From assembly GCA_023623095.1 (NCBI GenBank), contig JAMNXX010000169.1:1-7045 (forward strand): a stretch of DNA of 7,045 nucleotides, written 5' to 3'. This document shows, piece after piece, positions 1-7,020 of this stretch (position 1 is the first letter of the stretch; the number at the start of each line of letters is the position of its first letter). This DNA is from Bacillota bacterium. GTDB lineage: Bacteria; Bacillota; Clostridia; Peptostreptococcales; Thermotaleaceae. Both the position numbers and the translations under genes were made by a program. Below the pieces are notes generated by a model. It did not search any database. It saw only the letters and a program-made list of their open reading frames with translations, and had not been told where the DNA came from.

Positions 1-1
1 A

Positions 2-304
2 GTTATCTGTGATCGATGCGGTGTTGAAGTAACAAAAGCAAAGGTTAGACGCGAAAGGATGGGGCATATTGAATTGGCGGCCCCTGTATCCCATATCTGG
101 TATTTTAAAGGAATACCGAGCCGAATGGGGCTTTTGCTGGATATGTCTCCTCGTTCTTTGGAAAAAGTACTTTATTTTGCTTCCTATATTGTAACGGATC
201 CAGGGGACACACCATTGAGCTATAAACAGCTTTTAAGTGAAAATGAATACCGCGAACATCGTGAAAAATACGGTAATACTTTCAAAGCGGGGATGGGAGC
301 GTAA
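2..304 (+). CDS. rpoC: RNA polymerase subunit beta', N-terminal part (5' truncated, ends at premature TAA)
   Basis: This is the N-terminal clamp region of the largest catalytic subunit of RNA polymerase. The window opens inside the gene; by comparison with B. subtilis beta' about 73 residues lie upstream. The first residues carry CDRC, the second half of the N-terminal zinc-binding site (Cys codons at 8-10 and 17-19; the first pair would lie outside the window). Then come the family-typical [20 protein letters not shown] and the DMSPRSLE segment. The frame ends at TAA 302-304, just after AGMGA. Other bacterial beta' proteins have MGAEAI here, so the stop sits exactly on a conserved Glu codon. 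The frame resumes without any shift directly after the stop and continues to 3286. I therefore read 2-3286 as one rpoC gene carrying a nonsense codon, either real or a sequence error. The identity is certain; the meaning of the stop is not. Confidence 0.93.
   Translation, partial: VICDRCGVEVTKAKVRRERMGHIELAAPVSHIWYFKGIPSRMGLLLDMSPRSLEKVLYFASYIVTDPGDTPLSYKQLLSENEYREHREKYGNTFKAGMGA
302..304 (+). other. rpoC: In-frame TAA inside rpoC at a conserved Glu codon
   Basis: TAA is flanked by GCG and GCC, in the same frame as the beta' sequence on both sides. One base change (GAA to TAA) would explain it. The 13 codons after it still read as good beta' sequence ([13 protein letters not shown]), so there is no frameshift and no sign of decay. 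TAA also ends rpoC, rpsL, rpsG and fusA in this window, so it is not generally reassigned to an amino acid. Confidence 0.9.
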
Positions 305-343
305 GCCATCCAAGAGATCCTGAAAAAAATCGACTTAGAAAAA

Positions 344-3286
344 ATGTCAAAAGAATTAAAAATAAAACTAAAAGAAAGCTCCGGACAGAAAAAAGTTCGA
401 GCGGTGAGAAGATTAGAAGTTGTGGAGGCATTTAGAAAATCAGGGAACAAACCGGAATGGATGATTTTAGATGTGATCCCTGTTATTCCTCCCGATTTGA
501 GGCCGATGGTTCAGTTGGACGGAGGACGATTTGCTACTTCCGACTTGAATGACCTTTATAGAAGAGTAATCAATCGAAACAACCGCCTAAAAAGGCTTCT
601 GGACCTAGGCGCACCGGATATTATTGTTCGCAATGAAAAAAGAATGCTTCAGGAAGCAGTAGATGCCCTCATTGACAATGGAAGAAGAGGAAGACCCGTA
701 ACAGGGCCCGGAAATCGACCTCTAAAATCCTTATCCGATATGTTGAAAGGGAAGCAAGGGCGCTTCAGACAAAATCTTCTCGGAAAACGGGTAGATTATT
801 CGGGACGTTCTGTTATTGTTGTGGGGCCCGAGCTGAAGTTTTATCAATGTGGATTGCCCAAAAAGATGGCTTTAGAATTGTTTAAGCCTTTTATCATGAA
901 AAAACTTGTAAATGATGGACATGCGCATAACATCAAGAGTGCAAAACGGATGGTCGAGAGGGTAAGACCTGAAGTATGGGACGTTTTGGAGGATGTTATC
1001 AGAGAGCATCCAGTACTTTTAAACCGCGCTCCAACCCTTCATCGATTGGGAATACAAGCGTTTGAGCCGGTGCTGGTAGAAGGAAAAGCGATTAAACTTC
1101 ACCCGCTCGTATGTACAGCTTATAATGCGGACTTTGATGGAGACCAAATGGCGGTACACGTTCCGTTGTCTGTAGAAGCTCAGGCAGAAGCAAGATTTCT
1201 CATGCTTTCTGTAAACAATATTCTCGCTCCCAAAGACGGAACTCCTATCACTACGCCAACCCAAGACATGGTTTTAGGAAGCTATTATCTAACGGTTGAA
1301 GTCAAAGGGGAACGCGGAGAAGGCATGGTTTTCAAAGATTATGACGAAATGCTGATGGCCTATGAAAATGGAGTGGTAAACCTTCATGCCAGAGTGAAAG
1401 TGAGAAAAAAATTGAGCAAAGACGATCCCGGAAAGATAATCGAAAGTACTGTTGGAAGATTTATTTTCAATGAAAAAATTCCTCAGGATTTAGGATTTGT
1501 AGACAGGGAAAAAGATCCCTATTCATTAGAAGTCGACTTCCTATGCGATAAGAAAAAGCTCGGTGAGATCGTGGACAGATGTTTCCGGAAACATGGAAAT
1601 ACGAAAACAGCGATTATACTGGATTATATTAAACAGATGGGATTCCATTATTCTACAATCGGTGCGATTACGATCGGCGTAACGGATATGGAAATTCCTG
1701 AAGAAAAAGAGAAGCTTCTTTCTTTGGCTGAGGAAACCGTGGATAAGTACGAGAAAGCGTTTCGCCGAGGATTGATATCCGATGAAGAAAGATATGAAAA
1801 AGTAATTCAGACATGGCAAGAAACAACTGAAAAAGTAACAGAAGCACTCATGGACAATCTGGGAATTCTTAACAATCTCTACATCATGGCACATTCCGGA
1901 GCAAGAGGAAGCAAGAACCAGATCAGACAGTTAGCAGGTATGAGAGGACTGATGGCGAACGCTTCCGGGCATACGATTGAAATGCCGATTCGTTCTAATT
2001 TCCGTGAAGGACTTTCTGTTCTTGAATATTTCATTTCTACACACGGGGCAAGAAAAGGGCTTGCAGATACAGCTTTACGTACAGCAGACTCAGGATACTT
2101 GACCAGAAGGTTAGTTGATGTCAGCCAAGACTTAATCATCCGGGAAGAAGACTGCCATACAACGGAAGGAGCACATGTAGAAGCTTTTACAGATGGAAAT
2201 GAATTGATCGAATCGTTGGAAGATAGAATTACAGGGAGATATGCACTAGAAGATGTGATCCATCCGCAAACAGGAGAAGTTTTGGTCAGGGCGAATACGG
2301 AAATTAAAGAAGAGGAAGCGGAAAAGATCATTGCAGCCGGCATCACGAAGGTAAAAATAAGAACCGTGCTGCACTGCAAAACAAAACATGGCGTATGCGC
2401 ACGCTGCTATGGAAGAAACCTTGCTACCGGGCAGGCTGTGAATGTAGGAGAGGCGGTAGGGATTATTGCTGCACAGTCTATCGGAGAGCCGGGCACGCAG
2501 TTAACCATGCGGACATTCCATACCGGTGGGGTTGCAGGAAATGATATTACGCAGGGTCTGCCTAGGGTAGAAGAATTGTTTGAAGCAAGAAAACCAAAAG
2601 GGCTTGCGATCATTACAGAGATAGCAGGAGAAGTATCTATCAATGAAACGAAAAGGAATCGAGAGGTTATCGTGACTGCAGAAGATGGAGAACAGAAGAC
2701 ATATACGATTCCCTACGGCTCAAGATTGAAAGTTAGAGAAGGGCAGTGGATCGAAGCAGGGGATGAGATCACGCAGGGCTCTGTCAACCCTCATGATATT
2801 CTAAGGATTAAAGGATTTGACGGTGTACAGCAATACCTTATAAAAGAAGTCCAAAGAGTATACCGATTGCAGGGGGTTGATATAAACGATAAACATATCG
2901 AGATCATCGTAAGGCAGATGCTTTCAAAAGTGAAAGTCGAAGATGCCGGAGATACAGATCTACTTCCCGGTGGATTATACAGCATTTATGAATACGAAGA
3001 AGAAAATCAACGGGTTCAAGAATCCGGAGGAACACCTGCAAAAGCGAAAAGAGTTCTACTGGGAATTACAAAAGCTTCTTTGGCTACCGAATCATTTTTG
3101 TCAGCGGCATCATTCCAAGAAACAACCCGTGTACTGACAGAAGCAGCCATTAAAGGAAAAAAAGATGATCTGATTGGCCTAAAAGAAAATGTCATCATTG
3201 GCAAATTGATCCCGGCAGGAACAGGGATGAAGCGATATAAAAATATTGCAATTGAGCATATAGAAGATGAAGAAAAAAGCAGTTAA
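344..3286 (+). CDS. rpoC: RNA polymerase subunit beta', main catalytic part
   Basis: This is the bulk of beta', the subunit that holds the active-site Mg2+ and forms the clamp, bridge helix and trigger loop of RNA polymerase. The catalytic NADFDGD is at 1124-1144. The F-loop (SGARG...[11 protein letters not shown]) lies near 1895-1955, the bridge helix at about 2012-2122, and the trigger-loop region ([21 protein letters not shown]) begins near 2465. The second zinc site has Cys codons at 2153, 2375, 2396 and 2405; the residue spacing 74, 7, 3 matches E. coli C814/C888/C895/C898. The proteobacterial insertion after FHTGG is absent, as in Firmicutes. The C-terminus is intact, ending shortly after [11 protein letters not shown]. 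Position 344 is only the first ATG after the internal TAA; no Shine-Dalgarno site precedes it and homology extends upstream, so it is unlikely to be the natural start. With the stop read through, the full protein would be about 1,167 residues, normal for clostridia. Confidence 0.95.
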   Translation: MSKELKIKLKESSGQKKVRAVRRLEVVEAFRKSGNKPEWMILDVIPVIPPDLRPMVQLDGGRFATSDLNDLYRRVINRNNRLKRLLDLGAPDIIVRNEKRMLQEAVDALIDNGRRGRPVTGPGNRPLKSLSDMLKGKQGRFRQNLLGKRVDYSGRSVIVVGPELKFYQCGLPKKMALELFKPFIMKKLVNDGHAHNIKSAKRMVERVRPEVWDVLEDVIREHPVLLNRAPTLHRLGIQAFEPVLVEGKAIKLHPLVCTAYNADFDGDQMAVHVPLSVEAQAEARFLMLSVNNILAPKDGTPITTPTQDMVLGSYYLTVEVKGERGEGMVFKDYDEMLMAYENGVVNLHARVKVRKKLSKDDPGKIIESTVGRFIFNEKIPQDLGFVDREKDPYSLEVDFLCDKKKLGEIVDRCFRKHGNTKTAIILDYIKQMGFHYSTIGAITIGVTDMEIPEEKEKLLSLAEETVDKYEKAFRRGLISDEERYEKVIQTWQETTEKVTEALMDNLGILNNLYIMAHSGARGSKNQIRQLAGMRGLMANASGHTIEMPIRSNFREGLSVLEYFISTHGARKGLADTALRTADSGYLTRRLVDVSQDLIIREEDCHTTEGAHVEAFTDGNELIESLEDRITGRYALEDVIHPQTGEVLVRANTEIKEEEAEKIIAAGITKVKIRTVLHCKTKHGVCARCYGRNLATGQAVNVGEAVGIIAAQSIGEPGTQLTMRTFHTGGVAGNDITQGLPRVEELFEARKPKGLAIITEIAGEVSINETKRNREVIVTAEDGEQKTYTIPYGSRLKVREGQWIEAGDEITQGSVNPHDILRIKGFDGVQQYLIKEVQRVYRLQGVDINDKHIEIIVRQMLSKVKVEDAGDTDLLPGGLYSIYEYEEENQRVQESGGTPAKAKRVLLGITKASLATESFLSAASFQETTRVLTEAAIKGKKDDLIGLKENVIIGKLIPAGTGMKRYKNIAIEHIEDEEKSS

Positions 3287-3294
3287 ATTATTGG

Positions 3295-3323
3295 TTGACA
3301 GCGCATCAACAAAATGATACACT
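3295..3323 (+). promoter_or_regulatory. Sigma-A-type promoter for ybxF and the str genes
   Basis: A perfect -35 TTGACA (3295-3300) is followed after exactly 17 bases by TACACT (3318-3323; 4 of 6 to TATAAT). TG at 3315-3316 gives an extended -10. Transcription would start near 3330, about 100 nt before the ybxF ATG and just after the rpoC stop. The arms GTTGA (3294-3298) and TCAAC (3306-3310) form a short inverted repeat over the -35. I see no Rho-independent terminator after rpoC, so read-through from the rpoBC transcript is also likely. Confidence 0.75.
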
Positions 3324-3365
3324 AAAAAAGTATGTAAAAAGGAAATATAGTTGACTTTATAGAGA

Positions 3366-3404
3366 GCTTGAAAGATTGTGTGAAAATCACATAATCTTTC
3401 AGGC
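3366..3404 (+). promoter_or_regulatory. 17-bp hairpin in the ybxF 5' leader
   Basis: Bases 3366-3382 pair with 3388-3404 around the loop AAAAT (3383-3387). There are 17 consecutive pairs with two G-U wobbles (3378-3392 and 3368-3402) and no mismatch. No U-run follows, so it is not an intrinsic terminator. It ends 7 nt before the Shine-Dalgarno site. Possible roles are mRNA 5'-end protection, an RNase III cut separating rpoC read-through RNA from the str message, or a protein-binding site. The pairing is read from the sequence; the role is inference. Confidence 0.65.
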
Positions 3405-3419
3405 CTTTCATAAAGGAGG
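3404..3419 (+). promoter_or_regulatory. ybxF ribosome binding site inside a small hairpin
   Basis: AAAGGAGG (3412-3419) lies 10 nt before the ATG at 3430 and fixes that start. CCTTT (3404-3408) can pair with AAAGG (3412-3416) across the loop CAT, which would hide half of the ribosome site. Base 3404 is also the last base of the larger leader hairpin, so the two structures meet or compete there. Confidence 0.6.
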
Positions 3420-3429
3420 AAACTATAAA

Positions 3430-3675
3430 ATGCTTGAAGATTTAAAAGATCAAAAAAAATTGATTGTGGGAACAAAGCAGGTGTTAAAAGCAGTCAAAGA
3501 AGGAAAAGTAGCTACATTATTGATTGCGAAAGATGCAGAGCGCCATGTCACCAGAACTGTAGAAGATATTGCAAGAGAGCAACAAATTCAGATCGTTTAT
3601 GTAGAATCTATGAAAAAGTTAGGAAAGGCCTGTGGAATTAACGTTGGAGCTGCTTCAGCCGCAATCATCAAGTAG
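3430..3675 (+). CDS. ybxF: Ribosomal protein L7Ae-like protein (YbxF/RplGB family)
   Basis: This is a small RNA-binding protein of the L7Ae/L30e/S12e/Gadd45 superfamily, 81 residues, against 82 for B. subtilis YbxF as I recall it. Family marks are IVGTKQ near the N-terminus, IAKDAE in the middle, and a highly conserved C-terminal stretch VESMKKLGKACGINVGAA. The B. subtilis protein is known to bind kink-turn RNA; its role on the ribosome or in regulation is not firmly settled. The ATG at 3430 is chosen because AAAGGAGG sits 10 nt upstream and the family begins about here. An in-frame TTG at 3376 would add 18 unrelated residues encoded by the leader hairpin. It is the first gene after the internal promoter, directly before rpsL, as in Bacillus and Clostridium. 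It ends with TAG, and that stop codon is part of the candidate antiterminator described next. Confidence 0.93.
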   Translation: MLEDLKDQKKLIVGTKQVLKAVKEGKVATLLIAKDAERHVTRTVEDIAREQQIQIVYVESMKKLGKACGINVGAASAAIIK

Positions 3676-3721
3676 TGGAAAGTGGTAAAGAAATATTTGA
3701 TTTGCTTACAATCTTCCACTG
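3673..3721 (+). promoter_or_regulatory. Candidate antiterminator overlapping the ybxF stop codon
   Basis: Bases 3674-3680 (AGTGGAA) pair perfectly with 3714-3720 (TTCCACT). Further in, 3682-3683 face 3711-3712 (one G-U, one U-A), 3685-3688 pair with 3706-3709, and 3690 can pair with 3705 after a one-base bulge. Two 1x1 mismatches interrupt the helix (3681/3713 and 3684/3710). Bases 3710-3717 are also the 5' arm of the terminator that follows, so the two folds exclude each other. The helix starts within the ybxF TAG, so a ribosome stopping there would cover its 5' strand. The pairing is seen; the switch is inference. Confidence 0.5.
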
Positions 3722-3736
3722 GAAGATTTTATTTTT
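3710..3736 (+). terminator. Rho-independent terminator or attenuator before rpsL
   Basis: AATCTTCC (3710-3717) pairs perfectly with GGAAGATT (3721-3728) around the loop ACT. The T-rich tail TTATTTTT (3729-3736) follows. It lies between ybxF and rpsL, and only 12 bases separate the tail from the rpsL Shine-Dalgarno site, too few for a new promoter. Transcription of the downstream genes from the ybxF promoter must therefore pass through it, so it probably acts as a partial terminator or attenuator. Confidence 0.7.
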
Positions 3737-3748
3737 CAAATTATCTCA

Positions 3749-3758
3749 AAAGGAGGTG
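3749..3758 (+). promoter_or_regulatory. rpsL ribosome binding site
   Basis: AAAGGAGGTG is fully complementary to the typical 3' end of 16S rRNA. It sits 10 nt (counted from the last G of GGAGG) before the ATG at 3767. It lies outside the terminator hairpin and so should stay accessible in either fold. Confidence 0.85.
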
Positions 3759-3766
3759 CACAAAGG

Positions 3767-4180
3767 ATGCCAACCATTAACCAACTTATTCGTAAACGCA
3801 GGGAAAAAGTTGAATACAAATCAAATTCTCCTGCACTGCAAAAAGGGTTTAATAGTTTAAAAAGAAAGACCATCAATATTAATTCTCCTCAAAAAAGAGG
3901 TGTCTGTACTTCTGTAAAAACAGTTACACCGAAAAAACCAAATTCAGCGCTTAGAAAAGTTGCCAGAGTAAGATTGACAAACGGAATAGAAGTATCTGCT
4001 TATATTCCTGGAATTGGCCACAATCTTCAAGAGCACAGCGTTGTTTTAATCAGAGGAGGAAGAGTAAAAGACCTGCCTGGAGTTCGATATCATATCGTAA
4101 GAGGTACGTTAGATACTGCAGGTGTTGAAAAAAGACAACAAGCAAGGTCTAAATATGGTGCGAAAAAACCGAAAGAGTAA
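3767..4180 (+). CDS. rpsL: 30S ribosomal protein S12
   Basis: S12 lies at the decoding centre of the 30S subunit and helps monitor codon-anticodon pairing. The 137-residue protein matches the family along its length: [10 protein letters not shown] at the N-terminus, [19 protein letters not shown] near 54-64, [20 protein letters not shown] near 84-103, and a basic C-terminus SKYGAKKP. It is 13 residues longer than E. coli S12 because of an insertion near residues 27-39 ([13 protein letters not shown]), which resembles B. subtilis S12. Lys56 and Lys101 correspond to E. coli Lys43 and Lys88 (counting Met), the usual streptomycin-resistance positions; both are the wild-type Lys. Ser49 stands where E. 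coli and B. subtilis have Arg, and I recall variation there among clostridia. It sits between the attenuator-like hairpin and a structured spacer before rpsG. Confidence 0.98.
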   Translation: MPTINQLIRKRREKVEYKSNSPALQKGFNSLKRKTININSPQKRGVCTSVKTVTPKKPNSALRKVARVRLTNGIEVSAYIPGIGHNLQEHSVVLIRGGRVKDLPGVRYHIVRGTLDTAGVEKRQQARSKYGAKKPKE

Positions 4181-4258
4181 AGATTGTCGGCGCAAAATGC
4201 ATCCGTTTTGAGGCGGATTTTATATCATAGATTTGCATTGAACGCACGACGGCAATCT
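4181..4258 (+). promoter_or_regulatory. Structured rpsL-rpsG spacer, candidate S7 autoregulatory site
   Basis: The spacer closes with a long helix. Bases 4181-4189 pair with 4250-4258 (one G-U), then after one G-A mismatch 4191-4192 pair with 4247-4248. Inside, AATGCA (4196-4201) pairs with TGCATT (4234-4239) and TCCG (4202-4205) with CGGA (4214-4217). In E. coli, S7 binds the rpsL-rpsG intercistronic RNA and represses its own translation. Position and foldedness fit such a site here, but I cannot show that S7 binds it. Confidence 0.45.
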
Positions 4259-4296
4259 GATGAGGTTGTCGAGTACCGATGATAGAATCTGTTGTT

Positions 4297-4304
4297 AAGG
4301 AGGG
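4297..4304 (+). promoter_or_regulatory. rpsG ribosome binding site, supports a GTG start
   Basis: AAGGAGGG lies 7 nt before GTG 4312-4314. It decides the start against the in-frame ATG at 4279, which has no such site and would add 11 residues foreign to S7. Confidence 0.85.
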
Positions 4305-4311
4305 AAGCGAA

Positions 4312-4782
4312 GTGCCTAGAAAAGGAAATGTACCAAAGAGAGAAGCAATACCTGATCCGGTATATGGGAGCAAGACAGTTTCAAAGCTGATCAACAATAT
4401 CATGCTCGATGGAAAAAAAGGAATTGCTCAAAAGATCGTATACAATGCATTTGATATCGTTAAAGAAAAGACAGGAGAAGATCCATTAGAAGTTTTTGAA
4501 AAAGCAATGAACAATATCATGCCTGTATTAGAAGTAAAGGCAAGGCGTGTAGGTGGAGCAAACTATCAAGTGCCTGTTGAAGTAAGGCCGGAAAGAAGAG
4601 AAACACTGGCCTTGAGATGGCTAACAGCTTACTCACGTAAGAGAGGCGAAAAAACAATGGATGAACGGTTGGCCAGAGAAATTATGGATGCCGCAAATAA
4701 TACAGGGGCATCTGTGAAGAAAAAAGAAGATACGCATAAAATGGCGGAGGCAAACAAGGCTTTTGCACATTATAGATGGTAA
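4312..4782 (+). CDS. rpsG: 30S ribosomal protein S7
   Basis: S7 is a primary 16S rRNA-binding protein that starts assembly of the 30S head and lines the E site. In E. coli it also represses its own operon. From GTG at 4312 the product is 156 residues, the same length as B. subtilis S7. It begins [11 protein letters not shown], carries [12 protein letters not shown], then the strongly conserved central stretch [20 protein letters not shown], and ends with [17 protein letters not shown] as in Bacillus. The start is set by AAGGAGGG 7 nt upstream and by the family N-terminus. The structured spacer in front is the expected place for feedback control. A 97-nt gap separates it from fusA. Nothing in the protein is unusual. 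Confidence 0.98.
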   Translation: MPRKGNVPKREAIPDPVYGSKTVSKLINNIMLDGKKGIAQKIVYNAFDIVKEKTGEDPLEVFEKAMNNIMPVLEVKARRVGGANYQVPVEVRPERRETLALRWLTAYSRKRGEKTMDERLAREIMDAANNTGASVKKKEDTHKMAEANKAFAHYRW

Positions 4783-4865
4783 AGATATCAGGCAAAATAA
4801 AGAGATTTTGTTTAACAAAAACATTTTTGGGAAAAGATATTGTTTGTAGCAGCTTTTGCAGAAGG

Positions 4866-4872
4866 AAGGAGG
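4866..4872 (+). promoter_or_regulatory. fusA ribosome binding site, supports a TTG start
   Basis: AAGGAGG ends 7 nt before TTG 4880-4882. The residues encoded from that codon (M)[13 protein letters not shown] match the usual EF-G N-terminus. An upstream in-frame TTG at 4856 has no site in front of it and would encode the Shine-Dalgarno sequence itself. Confidence 0.85.
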
Positions 4873-4879
4873 AAAAATC

Positions 4880-6952
4880 TTGCCTAGAAGATTTCCGTTA
4901 GAGAAGACTCGCAATATAGGTATCATGGCACATATCGATGCGGGCAAGACGACGACAACAGAAAGAATATTATTCTACACAGGAAAAACCTACAAGATGG
5001 GTGAAACACACGAGGGAGCTTCTCAGATGGATTGGATGGAGCAGGAACAGGAGAGGGGTATTACGATTACTTCTGCTGCTACGACTGCCCAGTGGAAAGA
5101 TACCAGGATCAACATTATCGATACGCCGGGACACGTGGACTTTACAGTAGAAGTAGAGCGGTCTCTGCGTGTACTCGACGGGGCTATTGCTGTATTTTGT
5201 GCAAAAGGCGGTGTAGAACCTCAGTCAGAAACCGTATGGCGACAGGCTGAAAAATATGGTGTTCCACGCATGGCTTTTGTCAATAAAATGGATATTACCG
5301 GTGCAGACTTCTTTCATGTTATCGAGATGATGAAAGAACGGCTCAAAGCGAATGCAGTTCCGATTCAGCTTCCGATTGGGAAAGAAGAGACATTCAAAGG
5401 GATTATCGATTTGGTAGAATTAAAAGCTGAAGTTTATAAGGACGATCTAGGAAAAGAGATAGAATTTATTGATATCCCTGAAGAGCTGAAAGAACAGGCA
5501 GAAGAATATCATATCGCTTTAGTAGAAGCGATTGCTGAATCAGATGAGGAGCTGATGATAAAATACCTTGAAGGAGAGGAATTGACGCCGGAAGAAATCA
5601 AAAGAGGCATACGAAAACAAACCATTGCAAACAAAATGGTTCCTGTATGTTGTGGTTCTGCATATCGCAACAAAGGGATACAGCCTCTCTTAGATGCCGT
5701 TGTCGATTATATGCCTTCTCCTATCGATATCCCTGCCATTAAGGGGATTCTGCCGGATACGCAAGAGGAAGCAGAAAGAAATGCAGAAGATGCCGGACCG
5801 TTTTCTGCTCTGGCATTTAAAATCATGACAGATCCTTATGTAGGAAAGCTTGCTTTCTTCCGAGTTTACTCAGGGGTATTGCAATCCGGGTCCTATGTCT
5901 ATAATTCGACAAAAGGGAAGAAGGAAAGAATTGGACGCATTCTGCAGATGCATGCCAACCATAGAGAGGAAATATCCGAAGTGTATGCAGGGGATATTGC
6001 AGCTGCAGTTGGCTTGAAAGATACTACGACCGGAGATACATTATGTGATCAAGAACATCCGATCATTTTAGAATCGATGGAATTTCCGGAGCCTGTTATC
6101 GAGATTGCAATTGAACCGAAGACAAAAGCAGGTCAACAAAAAATGGGGATTGCATTGGCAAAGCTTTCTGAAGAAGATCCAACTTTCCGGACATTTACAA
6201 ATGAAGAGACGGGACAGACGATTATCGCAGGGATGGGTGAGTTGCACCTGGAGATCATTGTGGATCGATTGTTGAGAGAATTCAAAGTCGAAGCCAATGT
6301 AGGAAAGCCTCAGGTTGCCTATAAAGAAACGATTACAGCGAGTGCTGATGTAGAAGGAAAATATGTGCGCCAATCAGGAGGGCGCGGACAGTATGGGCAT
6401 GTAAAAATCAAGATAAGCCCACAAAAGCCTGGAATGGGGTACGAATTTGTCAATTCGATCGTCGGTGGTGTTATTCCGAAAGAATTTATTCCTCATATAG
6501 ATGCCGGAATACAGGAAGCAATGAAAAATGGTATACTTGCAGGATACCCAGTAGTCGATGTGAAAGTAGAACTTTATGATGGCTCCTATCATGAAGTAGA
6601 CTCATCAGAAATGGCATTTAAGATAGCAGCATCCATGGCCTTCCGGGATGCGATGAAAAAAGCAAAGCCGATATTATTAGAGCCTCATTTTAAAGTAGAG
6701 GTTGTCGTTCCGGAAGAATATATGGGTGATGTCATAGGGGATCTAAATTCAAGACGTGGAAAAATAGAAGGGATGGAAGCCAGGGCCGGTGCTCAAGTCA
6801 TTCGCGCCCATGTACCGCTTTCGGAAATGTTTGGATACGCTACCGATCTTCGTTCCAAGACACAAGGACGTGGCGTATACGTCATGCAATTTGACCATTT
6901 TGAACCTATTCCAGATGCAATTGCAGAAAAAATTATTTTAGGTAAATATTAA
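4880..6952 (+). CDS. fusA: Elongation factor G
   Basis: EF-G is the cytosolic GTPase that drives translocation of tRNA and mRNA through the ribosome and, with RRF, splits ribosomes after termination. From TTG at 4880 it has 690 residues, against 692 for B. subtilis as I recall it. The G domain shows AHIDAGKTT (17-25), the RGITI switch I motif (59-63), DTPGH (81-85) and NKMD (135-138). Domain II carries the DPYVGKL and [13 protein letters not shown] blocks. Domain III has EEDPTF and GMGELHLEI. Domain IV includes [13 protein letters not shown] and, near its tip, [10 protein letters not shown]. Domain V has [15 protein letters not shown], with [10 protein letters not shown] close to the C-terminus. 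All GTPase motifs are intact, so it should be the housekeeping EF-G and not a degenerate paralogue. The TTG start is unusual for such an abundant protein. tuf follows 85 nt downstream, and no terminator lies between. Confidence 0.98.
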   Translation: MPRRFPLEKTRNIGIMAHIDAGKTTTTERILFYTGKTYKMGETHEGASQMDWMEQEQERGITITSAATTAQWKDTRINIIDTPGHVDFTVEVERSLRVLDGAIAVFCAKGGVEPQSETVWRQAEKYGVPRMAFVNKMDITGADFFHVIEMMKERLKANAVPIQLPIGKEETFKGIIDLVELKAEVYKDDLGKEIEFIDIPEELKEQAEEYHIALVEAIAESDEELMIKYLEGEELTPEEIKRGIRKQTIANKMVPVCCGSAYRNKGIQPLLDAVVDYMPSPIDIPAIKGILPDTQEEAERNAEDAGPFSALAFKIMTDPYVGKLAFFRVYSGVLQSGSYVYNSTKGKKERIGRILQMHANHREEISEVYAGDIAAAVGLKDTTTGDTLCDQEHPIILESMEFPEPVIEIAIEPKTKAGQQKMGIALAKLSEEDPTFRTFTNEETGQTIIAGMGELHLEIIVDRLLREFKVEANVGKPQVAYKETITASADVEGKYVRQSGGRGQYGHVKIKISPQKPGMGYEFVNSIVGGVIPKEFIPHIDAGIQEAMKNGILAGYPVVDVKVELYDGSYHEVDSSEMAFKIAASMAFRDAMKKAKPILLEPHFKVEVVVPEEYMGDVIGDLNSRRGKIEGMEARAGAQVIRAHVPLSEMFGYATDLRSKTQGRGVYVMQFDHFEPIPDAIAEKIILGKY

Positions 6953-6993
6953 AGCAAGTGCAGGACGCGCATATTTTTAAAAAACCTAAACTT

Positions 6994-7013
6994 ATTTCCC
7001 ATGAAGGGGAAAT
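6994..7013 (+). promoter_or_regulatory. Small hairpin in the fusA-tuf spacer
   Basis: ATTTCCC (6994-7000) pairs with GGGAAAT (7007-7013) around a 6-nt loop. No T-run follows, so it is not a terminator. It ends 7 nt before the tuf Shine-Dalgarno site, the same distance as the leader hairpin before the ybxF site. The role is unknown. Confidence 0.4.
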
Positions 7014-7020
7014 CAGTATG

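Noticed and set aside
59..304. A separate small gene starting at ATG 59
   Set aside because: Beta' sequence, including the zinc-site CDRC, continues in frame upstream to the window edge, so this ATG is an internal Met of rpoC.
1886..1906. His in the beta' motif MAHSGARG where E. coli has Asp (MADSGARG)
   Set aside because: I recall His and Asn at this position in other clostridial beta' proteins, so it is probably normal lineage variation.
1879..2379. 166-codon open frame on the minus strand inside rpoC, and several shorter ones elsewhere on that strand
   Set aside because: They lie antisense to strongly conserved genes, have no recognisable protein features and are by-products of the codon use of the real genes.
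3332..3337. Minimal start-stop ATGTAA in the ybxF leader
   Set aside because: No ribosome site precedes it and it is very near the predicted transcript start, so a regulatory mini-ORF is not supported.
3351..3379. Second promoter with TTGACT at 3351-3356
   Set aside because: At 17 bases the -10 would be GATTGT, only 3 of 6 matches, and it falls in the hairpin; too weak to call.
3376..3429. TTG at 3376 as an upstream start of ybxF
   Set aside because: It lies within the 17-bp hairpin, has no ribosome site and adds residues absent from the family; the ATG at 3430 has AAAGGAGG at ideal distance.
3675..3860. 61-codon open frame overlapping the ybxF end and rpsL
   Set aside because: It is out of frame with rpsL, crosses the terminator and its Shine-Dalgarno region, and resembles nothing.
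4806..4820. Inverted repeat TTTTGTT-T-AACAAAA between rpsG and fusA
   Set aside because: All but two pairs are A-T, the loop is too tight for the full stem, and only a 5-bp helix is realistic, so I do not call a terminator. The rest of this 97-nt spacer shows nothing else clear.
6921..6948. Possible tuf promoter TTGCAG with TAAATA at the fusA 3' end
   Set aside because: Spacing is 16 and the -10 matches only 3 of 6; chance is likely in AT-rich sequence.
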